This document shows, piece by piece, positions 9,244-17,827 of a DNA stretch of 64,000 nucleotides. This DNA comes from Roseicyclus sp. (lineage in GTDB: Bacteria; Pseudomonadota; Alphaproteobacteria; Rhodobacterales; Rhodobacteraceae): NCBI RefSeq assembly GCF_018402035.1, contig NZ_JAGYJN010000004.1, forward strand, positions 62,001 to 126,000. Reading direction: 5' to 3'. Position numbers and translations under genes: made by a program. Below the pieces are notes generated by a model, which had not been told where the DNA came from, did not search any database, and saw nothing but the letters and a program-made list of their open reading frames with translations. The stretch's first letter is position 1. Each line of letters starts with the position of its first letter.

Positions 9244-10442
9244 GTACGGGCCGCCGCGGCGAGACCCGCCAGCAAATCGGCGATCAGATCATCGGGGTCT
9301 TCCAACCCGACCGATAGGCGGACCAAACCGGGGGTGATGCCAAGCGTCGCCTTTTGCGCATCGGACAACCGCTGGTGGGTGGTGGTGGCAGGATGGGTGA
9401 TAATCGATTTCGCATCGCCCAGATTGTTCGAGATGATGATCGTCTCAAGTGCGTTGAGACACCGAAACGCCGCCGCTTGCCCGCCTGCGATCTCCATCGC
9501 GATCATCGTGCCGCCCTTTTCCATCTGCGACATGGCAAGGCCATGCTGGGGATGGCTGGCCAGACCGGGATAGATGACCCGCGTCAACCCCGCCTGCCCC
9601 TCAAGCGCTGTGGCAATGCGCAGCGCGCCTTCGGCCTGTGCGCGACAGCGCAAATCCATCGTCTCAAGCGCCTTGACCATGACCCAAGCGGTAAAGGGCG
9701 ACATCGCGCCGCCCGTATGCTTCATATAGGGAATGACGGTTTTGTTGATGTAGTCATGGCTGCCCAAGATCACGCCACCCAAACAGCGCCCTTGGCCATC
9801 GATATGCTTGGTGGCCGAATAGATCACGACATCCGCGCCCAAGCCCAGCGTGTCTTGGAACACGGGCGTGGCAAAGACATTGTCCACGATCACCAGCGCA
9901 CCAACCGCATGGGCAAGCTTTGACACGGCGGCGATATCGATGACCTCGAGCGTGGGGTTCGAGATCGACTCGAAAAACACCGCTTTCGTGTCGGGCCGGA
10001 TTGCGGCCTGCCAGGCGGCCAGATCGGTGCCATCAACAAAGCTGACGGTGACGCCGTAGCGGGTCAGCACCTCTTCGAGGATATAAAGACATGAGCCAAA
10101 GAGCGCGCGCGCCGAGACGACATGATCGCCCGCGCGTAGCATCGACACAAGCGCGCCATTGACCGCCGCCATGCCGCTTGCCGTGGCAAAGGCGGCCTCG
10201 GCCCCTTCTAGCCCGGCGATGCGTTCCTCGAACATAGCGACCGTGGGATTGCCGTAGCGGGCATAGATATATTCATCGGGGCCGGTTGCAACAAAGCGCG
10301 CCTCGGCGGCTTCGGCTGTGTCATAGACAAAGCCTTGGGTGAGAAAGATCGCCTCGCTCACCTCGCCATATTGGCTGCGCTTGGTGCCGCCATGCACGGC
10401 GCGGGTGCGGGGTTTCCAATTGGGATTATTCACGCGCGTCAT
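9240..10442 (-). CDS. metZ: O-succinylhomoserine sulfhydrylase MetZ
   Basis: A 400-residue PLP enzyme of the Cys/Met metabolism family that makes homocysteine from O-succinylhomoserine and sulfide. Visible features are the RYGNPT substrate loop, the PLP-lysine motif VIYSATKHIDGQGRCLGG and the C-terminal LSVGLEDPDDLI. The ATG at 10442 gives the usual N-terminus (WKPRTRAVHGG) and has AAGGAAA at good spacing; upstream open sequence runs through the riboswitch and is rejected. Regulation by the SAM-II riboswitch at 10529-10581 fits a methionine gene. Confidence 0.93.
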   Translation of the reverse strand: MTRVNNPNWKPRTRAVHGGTKRSQYGEVSEAIFLTQGFVYDTAEAAEARFVATGPDEYIYARYGNPTVAMFEERIAGLEGAEAAFATASGMAAVNGALVSMLRAGDHVVSARALFGSCLYILEEVLTRYGVTVSFVDGTDLAAWQAAIRPDTKAVFFESISNPTLEVIDIAAVSKLAHAVGALVIVDNVFATPVFQDTLGLGADVVIYSATKHIDGQGRCLGGVILGSHDYINKTVIPYMKHTGGAMSPFTAWVMVKALETMDLRCRAQAEGALRIATALEGQAGLTRVIYPGLASHPQHGLAMSQMEKGGTMIAMEIAGGQAAAFRCLNALETIIISNNLGDAKSIITHPATTTHQRLSDAQKATLGITPGLVRLSVGLEDPDDLIADLLAGLAAAART

Positions 10443-10483
10443 ACCCGTTTCCTTTCGCATCGTTTCGAGGCGCAACACCTCGG

Positions 10484-10522
10484 TTAAGCTGAGGGTCGGG
10501 GTGGTGCGGGCAAGCCGAACAT
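10484..10522 (-). CDS. possible 12-codon leader peptide between SAM-II aptamer and metZ
   Basis: Just after the aptamer's conserved 3' end, the AGAGG purine run is followed six bases later by an ATG that opens a 12-codon frame (MFGLPAPPRPSA, stop TAA at 10484-10486). It is not in frame with metZ, which starts 42 bases after this stop. A small hairpin (CGAGG/CCTCG, 10466-10482) lies between them. Translation is unproven; the frame could couple riboswitch control of a Shine-Dalgarno to metZ, or be chance. Confidence 0.35.
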   Translation of the reverse strand: MFGLPAPPRPSA

Positions 10523-10528
10523 CCGCGA

Positions 10529-10581
10529 CCTCTTTAGCGGAATGTTTAACGTGGCCCGCAATCCGGTTCACAAATCGCCAC
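10529..10581 (-). ncRNA. SAM-II riboswitch upstream of metZ
   Basis: Read on the minus strand, the sequence has the SAM-II order: P1 5' strand GTGGC (10581-10577), GATTTGT, a GAACCGGATTGCGG loop, P1 3' strand GCCAC (10555-10551), then GTTAAACATT and CCGCTAAAGAGG. GCGG in the loop can pair with CCGC near the 3' end, the expected H-type pseudoknot. The layout matches the metX SAM-II RNA of known structure almost base for base in its single-stranded parts. SAM binding hides the downstream purine-rich ribosome site. It is preceded by a matching promoter. Confidence 0.88.
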
Positions 10582-10588
10582 GCGCGAG

Positions 10589-10617
10589 TGGCTACGCCTT
10601 GGCCACGGCGGCGTCAA
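10589..10617 (-). promoter_or_regulatory. sigma70-type promoter for the metZ riboswitch transcript
   Basis: TTGACG (10617-10612) and TAGCCA (10594-10589) are separated by 17 bases on the minus strand. The predicted start is about base 10582, right at the 5' edge of the SAM-II P1 helix, which makes the promoter call and the riboswitch call support each other. Confidence 0.6.
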
Positions 10618-10722
10618 GCGGGGTTGATTGCGCGCACCCGTCACGGAAATGTCGCGCAGCCTTCATCCAAATGTTGCGGCACAGCCATATCTGGCCCGCA
10701 AGGTCTGGCAAGGACGACGGGC

Positions 10723-11616
10723 ATGGGGCTGATTTCCATCACCGCATCCGAAAACGGATGGCGCGATGAGGGCGGGTTGACGGCGGCATTGGTCGCGCTG
10801 CCCAAGGGCGGCACGGTTACGATCATGGTGCATGGCTACCGTTTCGCACCGGGCGTCAGCGGCCATGACCCGCATGGCCATATCTTGTCGCATACCCCCG
10901 ATCCGGGCTGTTGGAAGGCGATCAGCTGGCCGCGCCATCTGCATCTGCACCGCGATAAAACCGGTCTGGGCATCGGCTTTGGCTGGAATGCACGCGGCGC
11001 TTTGGGACGGGTCGCGGCACGCGCTTTTGCGATGGGGCGGATTCTGGCCGATCTGATCGCCCATATCCGCAGCCATCGCCGCGATCTGGCCGTCAACCTG
11101 ATTGCACATTCGCTGGGCGCGCGGGTAGCACTGTGCGCACTGCACAATCTGCGCGCCGGCGATGTTGCACGCCTCGTCCTGTTATCGGGGGCTGAATATT
11201 GCAGCCATGCGCGCGCAGCGATGGCCAGCCCCGCAGGGCGCAGCGCGCGGGTGCTTAACGTCGCCAGCGGTGAGAATGCGCTGTTCGATCTGATTTTTCG
11301 CCTATCCGTCCCCGCGCCACGCGTGACGGATTGGGCGCTCTCGGCTGGCATGGCCGATCAAGCGGGCTGGAGCGATCTTTTCATCGACCGCGCCCATAGT
11401 CGGGCGGCCTTGCAGCGCTTGGGCATCCGTATTCGTCCACCGCAAGGCCCGATCTGTCATTGGTCAACCTATTTGCGACCGGGGCTGTTTCGGCTTTACC
11501 GTGCAGTGTTCGACCCGACCGCTGCTGATATCTTGGACAGGCTTGATCATGCGCTTGCCCAAGAAACGCGCCATCTGGACGAAAAACGCCCGCGCTGGGG
11601 CCTCTCGCCCTTGTGA
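10723..11616 (+). CDS. alpha/beta hydrolase of unknown substrate
   Basis: A 297-residue predicted serine hydrolase. The HGYRFAPG stretch near residue 36 is a likely oxyanion-hole region, and NLIAHSLGARVAL near residue 125 holds the nucleophile elbow H-S-L-G (G replaced by A before H). The final acid/His pair may be in FIDRAHSR or GPICHWS. AAGGA lies about 8 bases before the ATG at 10723; the open frame upstream covers the metZ leader and was rejected. No signal peptide is seen. It is divergent from metZ with about 280 bases between. Function unknown. Confidence 0.78.
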   Translation: MGLISITASENGWRDEGGLTAALVALPKGGTVTIMVHGYRFAPGVSGHDPHGHILSHTPDPGCWKAISWPRHLHLHRDKTGLGIGFGWNARGALGRVAARAFAMGRILADLIAHIRSHRRDLAVNLIAHSLGARVALCALHNLRAGDVARLVLLSGAEYCSHARAAMASPAGRSARVLNVASGENALFDLIFRLSVPAPRVTDWALSAGMADQAGWSDLFIDRAHSRAALQRLGIRIRPPQGPICHWSTYLRPGLFRLYRAVFDPTAADILDRLDHALAQETRHLDEKRPRWGLSPL

Positions 11617-11741
11617 TCGGGCCGGGTGATCCCGATCTGCGATAAGGGCAATCTGACCCAAGCGGTGCGCGCCATCTTTTTTTCCGCGCGAAAGTTTTCT
11701 AACCTGAGGATGATCGCGATGATGCGGGGGATGGGGTGAGT

Positions 11742-11831
11742 ATGCGTTCTGGTTTTCTTCAAGGTGTGTCGTTTTTCGCGTTGATGGTGGTCGTTGTCAT
11801 GGCCGTCTTCGGCGGCTTTGGGACGCTTTGA
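11742..11831 (+). CDS. 29-residue single-pass membrane peptide
   Basis: An ATG at 11742, preceded by GGGGTGAG, opens a 29-codon frame: a short N-terminus (MRSGFLQGVS) then a hydrophobic core FFALMVVVVMAVFGG and a stop at 11829-11831. The next gene starts one base later (ATG at 11833). The composition, the single predicted transmembrane helix and the tight junction support a real small gene at the head of the XpaC/TelA cluster. Function unknown; it may act with the downstream membrane proteins. Confidence 0.55.
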   Translation: MRSGFLQGVSFFALMVVVVMAVFGGFGTL

Positions 11832-11832
11832 C

Positions 11833-12729
11833 ATGGCACAGCGGTTTGGCGGAGAGTTCAGCCCAGAGGCACGCAGCGCAAAAGCCGGCTCACCACGCCC
11901 CGAACCGGTCAGTTTTCGTGGCCGCAAGCCGATGCGCCACGGTGCCAAGCTAAACCTTCTTTTCGCGCTGGCGCTTTTGCCTTTGTTGAGCGTCTTCTTT
12001 CAGCCGCTCATCGCGATGGCCACCGATCTGGTGGGAATGGGCGCGCTGTTGCTATCGGCATGGCTGACCCGCGACGGGGTGCGGGCCGAGGATGCGTTTG
12101 CAGAGCGCAAAGTGGCGCGCCGCCCGGCCATCCCGCGCAAGATTTTCGGTGCCGTCTCCATGGCCGCGGGTGTCGGGCTATTGGTGTTCGGCGGGCAATG
12201 GGCCGTGCTGCCCGCGTTGCTCAGCGCGCTGATCGCAGGGGCGCTGCATCTGGGCGCTTTTGGGCTTGATCCCCTCCGCGACAAGGGGATGGAGGGTGTC
12301 GACCGCATGCAAAGCGACCGGATCGCGCGCAAGATCGACGAGGCCGAAAAGCTGCTTGCGCAGATGCGCGATGCCATCCGCCGCGCGCGCGACAACCAGC
12401 TTGAGGACCGGGTCGCGGGATTTTCCGAAACCGTGCGCGGCCTTTTCCGTCAGGTCGAGGCCGATCCGCGCGATCTGGCCGCCGCGCGGCGTTATCTGGG
12501 CGTCTATCTCCAAGGCGCGCGCGATGCGACCATGCAATTTGCCGATCTCTACGCCCGCAGCCGCGACGCGGAGGTGCGCGCCGATTACATCGCCTTTCTC
12601 GATGATCTCGACACGAATTTCGCCAGCCGGACCACCGCGCTTTTGCGCGATGACCGCACCAATTTCGACATCGAAACCGAGGTGCTGCGCGACCGTCTTA
12701 ACCGTGAAAACTTGCATAACGAGGGATAA
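11833..12729 (+). CDS. XpaC-like (5-bromo-4-chloroindolyl phosphate hydrolysis) family membrane protein
   Basis: A 298-residue protein: a basic N-terminus of about 38 residues, two pairs of hydrophobic segments (about 39-78 and 100-140), and a soluble helical C-terminal region rich in charged heptads. It matches the XpaC family that is normally encoded beside TelA. The family name comes from an indirect colony phenotype and does not indicate a known enzyme. TelA starts 9 bases after its stop. It probably anchors TelA-type protein at the membrane (inference). Confidence 0.8.
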   Translation: MAQRFGGEFSPEARSAKAGSPRPEPVSFRGRKPMRHGAKLNLLFALALLPLLSVFFQPLIAMATDLVGMGALLLSAWLTRDGVRAEDAFAERKVARRPAIPRKIFGAVSMAAGVGLLVFGGQWAVLPALLSALIAGALHLGAFGLDPLRDKGMEGVDRMQSDRIARKIDEAEKLLAQMRDAIRRARDNQLEDRVAGFSETVRGLFRQVEADPRDLAAARRYLGVYLQGARDATMQFADLYARSRDAEVRADYIAFLDDLDTNFASRTTALLRDDRTNFDIETEVLRDRLNRENLHNEG

Positions 12730-12738
12730 GGACCGACC

Positions 12739-13923
12739 ATGACCACCGAAATTCGCCAACAGGCCGAGGCAACCGCAAAGATGATCGACGAAATCAATGC
12801 CGTGGTGCTGCCCGATCCATCGGCTGATTTGATCCCGCTGCCACAGGCCGACGCGCCGACCGCCGAACAAATCCGCGCGCGCATGGCGCAAATCGACATG
12901 GGCGATACAAACTCCATCGTCAGCTTTGGCTCGTCCGCACAGGCCGAATTGCAACAGATCAGCCAAGCCATGCTGCAAGGCGTCAAGAACAAGGATGTGG
13001 GCCCGGCGGGCGATAGCCTACGCGAGATCGTGGGCACCATCCGGGGCTTTTCGGTCGATGAGCTTGACCCAAACCGCAAGCAAAGCTGGTGGGAGCGCCT
13101 TTTTGGCCGCGCCAAACCCCTCCATAATTTCATCGCCAAATACGAACAGGTCCAAGACCAGATCGACCGCATCACCGAGAACCTGCTCCGCCACGAGCAT
13201 GCGCTGATGAAGGACATCAAATCCCTCGACCTGCTTTATGAAAAGACGCTCGATTTCTACCATGAGCTGGCGCTCTTCATCGCGGCGGGCGAAGAGAAGC
13301 TGCGCGAGTTGGATGAAGAGGCAATCCCCACCAAAGCGGCCGAGGTTGATGCCGCACCTGAGGCCGACCAAATCCTCAAGGCGCAAGAATTACGCGATCT
13401 GCGCGCCGCGCGCGACGATCTGGAACGCCGCGTCCATGACCTCAAGCTGACGCGGCAGGTGACGATGCAATCGCTGCCCTCGATCCGGCTGGTGCAGGAA
13501 AACGACAAATCGCTTGTCACCAAGATCAACTCGACCTTGGTCAACACCGTGCCGCTATGGGAAACCCAGCTGGCCCAAGCGGTCACGATCCAACGCTCGA
13601 CCGAAGCGGCAAAAGCGGTGCGCGAGGCCTCCGATCTCACCAACGATCTGTTGACCCGCAATGCCGCAAACCTGCGCGACAGCAACCGCATCGTGCGCGA
13701 AGAGATGGAGCGCGGGGTGTTCGACATTGAAGCGGTCAAAACCGCCAATGCGGAATTGATCGCCACCATCGAGGAATCCTTGCAGATCGCCGATGAAGGC
13801 AAACGCCGCCGTGCCGCCGCCGAAGAGGAGATGAAGAAAATGGAAACCGAATTGCGCGACACGCTCAGCGCCGCCTCGGCGCGTGCCACCCCGCCTGCTG
13901 CCGACATCACGCCGGTGGGCTAA
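12739..13923 (+). CDS. telA: toxic anion resistance protein TelA/KlaA family
   Basis: A 394-residue, mostly alpha-helical protein with no membrane segment. It has the family's PNRKQSWWERLFGRAKPLHNFIAKYEQ-type region near residues 110-137 (the WWERLFG core is diagnostic), the DKSLVTKINSTLVNTVPLWE stretch near residue 255, and long coiled-coil C-terminal helices. TelA homologues were linked to tellurite and to cell-envelope stress resistance, with no known biochemical activity. It lies between the XpaC-like gene and a lipoprotein gene. Confidence 0.9.
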   Translation: MTTEIRQQAEATAKMIDEINAVVLPDPSADLIPLPQADAPTAEQIRARMAQIDMGDTNSIVSFGSSAQAELQQISQAMLQGVKNKDVGPAGDSLREIVGTIRGFSVDELDPNRKQSWWERLFGRAKPLHNFIAKYEQVQDQIDRITENLLRHEHALMKDIKSLDLLYEKTLDFYHELALFIAAGEEKLRELDEEAIPTKAAEVDAAPEADQILKAQELRDLRAARDDLERRVHDLKLTRQVTMQSLPSIRLVQENDKSLVTKINSTLVNTVPLWETQLAQAVTIQRSTEAAKAVREASDLTNDLLTRNAANLRDSNRIVREEMERGVFDIEAVKTANAELIATIEESLQIADEGKRRRAAAEEEMKKMETELRDTLSAASARATPPAADITPVG

Positions 13924-13929
13924 GCGAGC

Positions 13930-14865
13930 ATGCGCCAAGCGGCCCGCTCTCTGATCATCTGTGCCGCAGCCTTTGGGCTGTCGGCCTGCATGGTGCAGAC
14001 CGGGCCGCAAACCCCGCCCACCGCCGATCCGGGCGATGGGGCGGGCTATGTCCAATCGCCCGAAAGCGCGGCACTTGCGCGCTATTACACGACGATCGAG
14101 GCGCGACTGGTGGCCGATGGGCTGCTGCGCAGCGATGGTGGGGTGACGGATGCCCCCTACACCGCAGAGACGCTGGCGGCGAATTTCGAGCGGATCGCGC
14201 TTTACGACGAGTATATCCTGTCGGGGGGGCGCTTTATCCAGCGCGAAACACCCGCCCAGCTCCGCCGCTGGGAGGTGCCTGTACAGCTACAGGCCCATTT
14301 CGGTGCATCGGTCGATGCGCTTCAACAGGCCGAGGATTTATCGATCCTATCGACCTATGCGCGCAGGCTCTCGCGGGCCAGCGGCCATCCCGTGATCACC
14401 GTGCCGGAGGGGGGCAATTTCCATGTCCTCTACCTTGATCGCGACGAGCAACGCGCGGCGGGTGATCTATTGCGCCGCCTTTTGCCGGGGATCGGGCAAG
14501 AAACCATCAACGAGATCCAGAATATGCCGCGATCGACCTTTTGCGCGGTCTTTGCCTTTTCAGAACATGGTGCGCGCCCCGTCTATCGGACGGCCATCGC
14601 GATCATTCGCAGCGAGCATCCCAGCCTTTTGCGCCGCTCTTGCGTGCATGAAGAGGTGGCCCAAGGTCTGGGCCTGCCCAATGACAGTCCGCGCGCGCGC
14701 CCCTCGATCTTCAATGACGACGAAGAGTTTTCGCTACTGACGCCCCATGACGAGGCGCTGTTGCGCATTCTTTATGACCCGCGCCTAACACCGGGCCTGA
14801 CGCCCGAGGCCGCGCGCCCGATGGTGCGTATCATCGCCGAGGAATTGATGGGCGGATCAAGCTGA
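13930..14865 (+). CDS. DUF2927 lipoprotein
   Basis: A 311-residue protein with a lipoprotein signal peptide: basic start (MRQAARSL), hydrophobic core, lipobox LSAC with Cys near residue 17. The middle region contains SCVHEEVAQGLGLPNDSP (about residues 235-252), which resembles the HExxH-like active-site region of DUF2927 proteins, here H-E-E-V-A-Q rather than a full HExxH. The start is 6 bases after the telA stop. It would sit in a periplasm-facing membrane. Enzyme activity is unproven. Confidence 0.82.
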   Translation: MRQAARSLIICAAAFGLSACMVQTGPQTPPTADPGDGAGYVQSPESAALARYYTTIEARLVADGLLRSDGGVTDAPYTAETLAANFERIALYDEYILSGGRFIQRETPAQLRRWEVPVQLQAHFGASVDALQQAEDLSILSTYARRLSRASGHPVITVPEGGNFHVLYLDRDEQRAAGDLLRRLLPGIGQETINEIQNMPRSTFCAVFAFSEHGARPVYRTAIAIIRSEHPSLLRRSCVHEEVAQGLGLPNDSPRARPSIFNDDEEFSLLTPHDEALLRILYDPRLTPGLTPEAARPMVRIIAEELMGGSS

Positions 14866-14908
14866 TCGCCCCGTGTAGCATTACGACCGAAATAAGGAGT
14901 GCCAGACC

Positions 14909-16006
14909 GTGCCATTCATGGATTTTCTCAAGGGCCAGTTCATCGATGTCATCGCATGGACCGATGATACCCGCGACACGATGGTTTGGCGGTTCGAGCG
15001 TTTTGGCCATGAGATCAAATACGGCGCCAAGCTGACGGTGCGCGAAGGCCAGATGGCCGTTTTCGTCCATGAGGGGCGGCTGGCCGATGTCTTCACCCCC
15101 GGTCTCTACATGCTCGAGACCAACAATATGCCGATCATGACCAGCCTGCAGCACTGGGATCACGGCTTTGCCTCGCCCTTCAAATCCGAGATCTATTTCG
15201 TTTCGACCGCGCGCTTTACCAATCTCAAATGGGGCACGAAAAACCCCATTATGCTGCGCGATCCCGAGTTTGGGCCAACGCGGCTGCGCGCCTTTGGCAC
15301 CTATAGCGTCAAGGTGGCCGATGCAGGCCGTTTTATGACCGAGATCGTCGGCACGGATGGCGAGTTCACAACAGATGAGGTCAGCGACCAGATCCGCAAT
15401 ATCATTGTCCAGCAATTCAGCCAGACTGTCGCCTCGGCGGGTATTCCGGTGCTGGATATGGCGGCCAATACAGCCGAATTCGCCAAGCTGGTGGCCGCCC
15501 GCATCGCGGGCACGATTGCGGCCTATGGGCTGGAGTTGCCCGAGCTTTATATCGAGAATATCTCGCTGCCTGCCGCCGTGGAAGAGGCGCTTGATCGGCG
15601 CACCTCCATGGGGGTGGTGGGTGATTTGTCGAAATACACCCAGTTCCAAACCGCCGAGGCGATGCGGCTGGCAGCCGCCAACCCCGGTGGCGACGGTGGC
15701 ATGGGGGCGGGTCTTGGCATGGGGATGGGTATGGCGATGGCCCAAGGGCTGGCGCAATCCATGGCCCCCTCCCCGGCCGCTGCCCCCCCGCCGCCGCCGG
15801 TCGAGCATGTCTGGCATATCGCCGAGAACGGCCAGACGCGGGGGCCGTTTTCCAAGGCAGCGCTGGGGCGCATGGCCGCCAATGGTGAATTGACCCGCCA
15901 AAGCCATGTCTGGACCGCAGGCCAAGATGGCTGGAAACACGCGGGCGATGTAACCGAGCTGGCCCAGCTTTTCACCGTGCTGCCGCCACCGCCGCCCCCC
16001 AACTGA
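14909..16006 (+). CDS. SPFH-domain protein with C-terminal GYF_2-like domain (YdjI type)
   Basis: A 365-residue protein starting at a GTG with AAGGAG upstream. Residues about 1-250 form the SPFH/'virion core protein' domain seen in B. subtilis YdjI (GQMAVFVHEGRLADVFTPGLY; QFQTAEAMRLAA). A Gly/Met- and Pro-rich linker follows (about 255-300), then a GYF_2-type domain (VWHIAENGQTRGPFSKAAL). YdjI-type proteins help place PspA-like proteins at stressed membranes. The next gene encodes a zinc-ribbon membrane protein, as in the ydjGHI operon. Confidence 0.85.
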   Translation: MPFMDFLKGQFIDVIAWTDDTRDTMVWRFERFGHEIKYGAKLTVREGQMAVFVHEGRLADVFTPGLYMLETNNMPIMTSLQHWDHGFASPFKSEIYFVSTARFTNLKWGTKNPIMLRDPEFGPTRLRAFGTYSVKVADAGRFMTEIVGTDGEFTTDEVSDQIRNIIVQQFSQTVASAGIPVLDMAANTAEFAKLVAARIAGTIAAYGLELPELYIENISLPAAVEEALDRRTSMGVVGDLSKYTQFQTAEAMRLAAANPGGDGGMGAGLGMGMGMAMAQGLAQSMAPSPAAAPPPPPVEHVWHIAENGQTRGPFSKAALGRMAANGELTRQSHVWTAGQDGWKHAGDVTELAQLFTVLPPPPPPN

Positions 16007-16010
16007 AGCA

Positions 16011-16060
16011 TGGGTTTTTGCGGCTTGGTCGCATGCGTATTTTTGGAAAGATGAAGGTTC
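16011..16060 (+). repeat. intergenic GCGTATTTTTGGAAAGATG repeat copy
   Basis: The segment after the SPFH gene contains GCGTATTTTTGGAAAGATGA (from about 16035), which matches the tail motif of copies at 21852-21880, 29438-29468, 36884-36915 and 58111-58138. There is no strong hairpin at this copy. Confidence 0.5.
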
Positions 16061-16100
16061 CATCAGGCGCGCCCGCGCGGATGGTCAGGGACGAGTGGCA

Positions 16101-17249
16101 ATGATCGATCAGCGCGAAATGGCCAAGAGTGAGACACCCCTTTTGGAGGAGGCGCGCTTTCCCTGCCCCAAATGCGGCTCGGACCTGCGCTTTGCACCAA
16201 GCGAGGGGCGGCTGATCTGCGATCATTGCGGCCATGCCGCGCCAATCGATACAGGCACCCACGGCCCATGGGCGCGCGAAGCGCCCGCGCTGATCGAGCT
16301 GGATTACGAGACTGCGATTGCCGCCAAACTGCCCCGCGAAGAGATGGAGGAGACGCGCGTCACAGATTGCCCCGGCTGTGGCGCGCAGGTGGCGTTTCAA
16401 CCCGATATCCATGCCAAGGAATGTCCTTTTTGCGCCACGCCGGTCGTGGCCGATACCGGCACCCATCGCCATATCAAGCCCAAGGGCGTGATCCCCTTTC
16501 AACTGACCGAACGGCAGGCGCATCAGGCGATGAATGATTGGTTGGGGCGGCTCTGGTTCGCGCCCAACGGGCTACAGGCCTATGCCCGCAAGGGGCGGCG
16601 GATGCAGGGCGTTTATGTCCCCTATTGGACCTATGACGCCGAAACAGCGACGCAATATCGCGGCCAGCGCGGTGATGCCTATTACGTCACCGTGCGCGGC
16701 CCCGATGGCAAATCCCGCCAAGAGCGGCGCATCCGCTGGCGGCGCGCCTCGGGGCGGGTTGCGCGCGCCTTTGACGATATCTTGATCCTTGCCTCGCGCT
16801 CCCTGCCCAAGCGGTTCACCGACAGGCTTGCGCCTTGGGATTTTACGGGCTTGCGCGGCTATCGCCCCGAATTTCTGTCGGGTTTTCGCGCCGAAGGCTA
16901 TCAAGTCGCGCTTGACGAAGGCTTTGAGGAGGCCAAGGCCGTGATGGAGGCGCAAATTCGCGAGGATATCCGCCGCGATATCGGGGGTGACGCCCAGCGG
17001 ATCGACCAGATGACGCTGCGCATTGATGATGTCACCTTCAAGCATATCCTCTTGCCCATCTGGGTCGCGGCCTACAAGTATCGCGGCCAGTCTTACCGCT
17101 TTGTCGTCAATGGCCAGACGGGCCGCGTACAGGGTGAGCGGCCTTGGTCGTGGATCAAGATCACGCTCGCGGTTTTGGCCGCACTGGTGATCATCGCGCT
17201 GGCGGGCTACCTTTATGGGGTGATGGAAGACGGCGGCGCATTCAGATAG
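16101..17249 (+). CDS. zinc-ribbon protein with C-terminal membrane anchor (YdjG-like)
   Basis: A 382-residue protein with two zinc-ribbon knuckle pairs: CPKCG...CDHCG (about residues 17-40) and CPGCG...CPFCA (about 90-113). The middle part is soluble, and a single transmembrane helix ([18 protein letters not shown]) sits about 20 residues from the end. The ATG at 16101 is better spaced from AGGGA than the GTG at 16095. TFIIB-like zinc-ribbon membrane proteins accompany SPFH proteins in the B. subtilis pspA-ydjGHI operon; a membrane-stress role is inferred from this pairing. Confidence 0.8.
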   Translation: MIDQREMAKSETPLLEEARFPCPKCGSDLRFAPSEGRLICDHCGHAAPIDTGTHGPWAREAPALIELDYETAIAAKLPREEMEETRVTDCPGCGAQVAFQPDIHAKECPFCATPVVADTGTHRHIKPKGVIPFQLTERQAHQAMNDWLGRLWFAPNGLQAYARKGRRMQGVYVPYWTYDAETATQYRGQRGDAYYVTVRGPDGKSRQERRIRWRRASGRVARAFDDILILASRSLPKRFTDRLAPWDFTGLRGYRPEFLSGFRAEGYQVALDEGFEEAKAVMEAQIREDIRRDIGGDAQRIDQMTLRIDDVTFKHILLPIWVAAYKYRGQSYRFVVNGQTGRVQGERPWSWIKITLAVLAALVIIALAGYLYGVMEDGGAFR

Positions 17250-17272
17250 CGCCGCATGATGGGGGCAAAACC

Positions 17273-17710
17273 ATGCGGGCATTGGTACAGCGCGTGACCG
17301 AGGCACAGGTGCGCGTAGCGGGCCAGTTGATCGGCCAGACCGGGCCGGGTCTGTTGATCTTGGTTTGCGCGATGCAGGGCGACACGCAAGACCAAGCCGA
17401 CGCGCTGGCCGCCAAGATCGCCAAGCTGCGCATTTTCAAAGACGCGGCGGGCAAGATGAACCGCGCGCTTCTCGATACCGGGGGCGGCGCACTGGTGGTC
17501 AGCCAGTTCACCTTGGCCGCTGACACGCGCTCGGGCAACCGCCCCGGTTTTTCCACCGCCGCCCCCCCGGATCAGGGCGAGGCGTTGTATCTGCGCTTTG
17601 CCACCGCCCTGGCCGCACTTGGCCCAAAGGTAGAGACCGGGCAATTCGGTGCGGATATGGCCGTGCAACTTGTCAATGATGGGCCCGTCACGATATGGCT
17701 AGAAAATTAA
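17273..17710 (+). CDS. dtd: D-aminoacyl-tRNA deacylase
   Basis: A 145-residue protein with the two catalytic motifs of Dtd: SQFTLAAD near residue 78 and NDGPVT near residue 137 (Gly-cisPro type). It hydrolyses D-amino acids, and glycine mischarged on tRNA-Ala, from tRNA. Length equals E. coli Dtd (145). The ATG at 17273 begins the standard [13 protein letters not shown]. It lies 23 bases after the zinc-ribbon gene and may be cotranscribed with it. Confidence 0.95.
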   Translation: MRALVQRVTEAQVRVAGQLIGQTGPGLLILVCAMQGDTQDQADALAAKIAKLRIFKDAAGKMNRALLDTGGGALVVSQFTLAADTRSGNRPGFSTAAPPDQGEALYLRFATALAALGPKVETGQFGADMAVQLVNDGPVTIWLEN

Positions 17711-17827
17711 GCACTTCGCCCAAATAATATGCATAATGACCTCTTCATGGGCTGATGCAGATGCCTTTGTCTGGCCCTTACATTCGGGGTCTGCACCGAT
17801 GGGTCCAAGCTTTTCACAATGGTTGCA

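Noticed and set aside
10339-10722. Upstream N-terminal extension of the alpha/beta hydrolase across the metZ start and riboswitch
   Set aside because: It would be antisense to metZ and the SAM-II region; the ATG at 10723 has a proper ribosome site and starts the conserved part.
12739-13923. Naming TelA a tellurite-resistance determinant
   Set aside because: The family name comes from plasmid genes; chromosomal copies beside XpaC have no proven tellurite role, so only the family is stated.
14831-16063. A 410-codon minus-strand open frame over the SPFH gene
   Set aside because: It is a shadow of the SPFH-GYF gene; rich in His/Arg/Gly with no recognisable fold.
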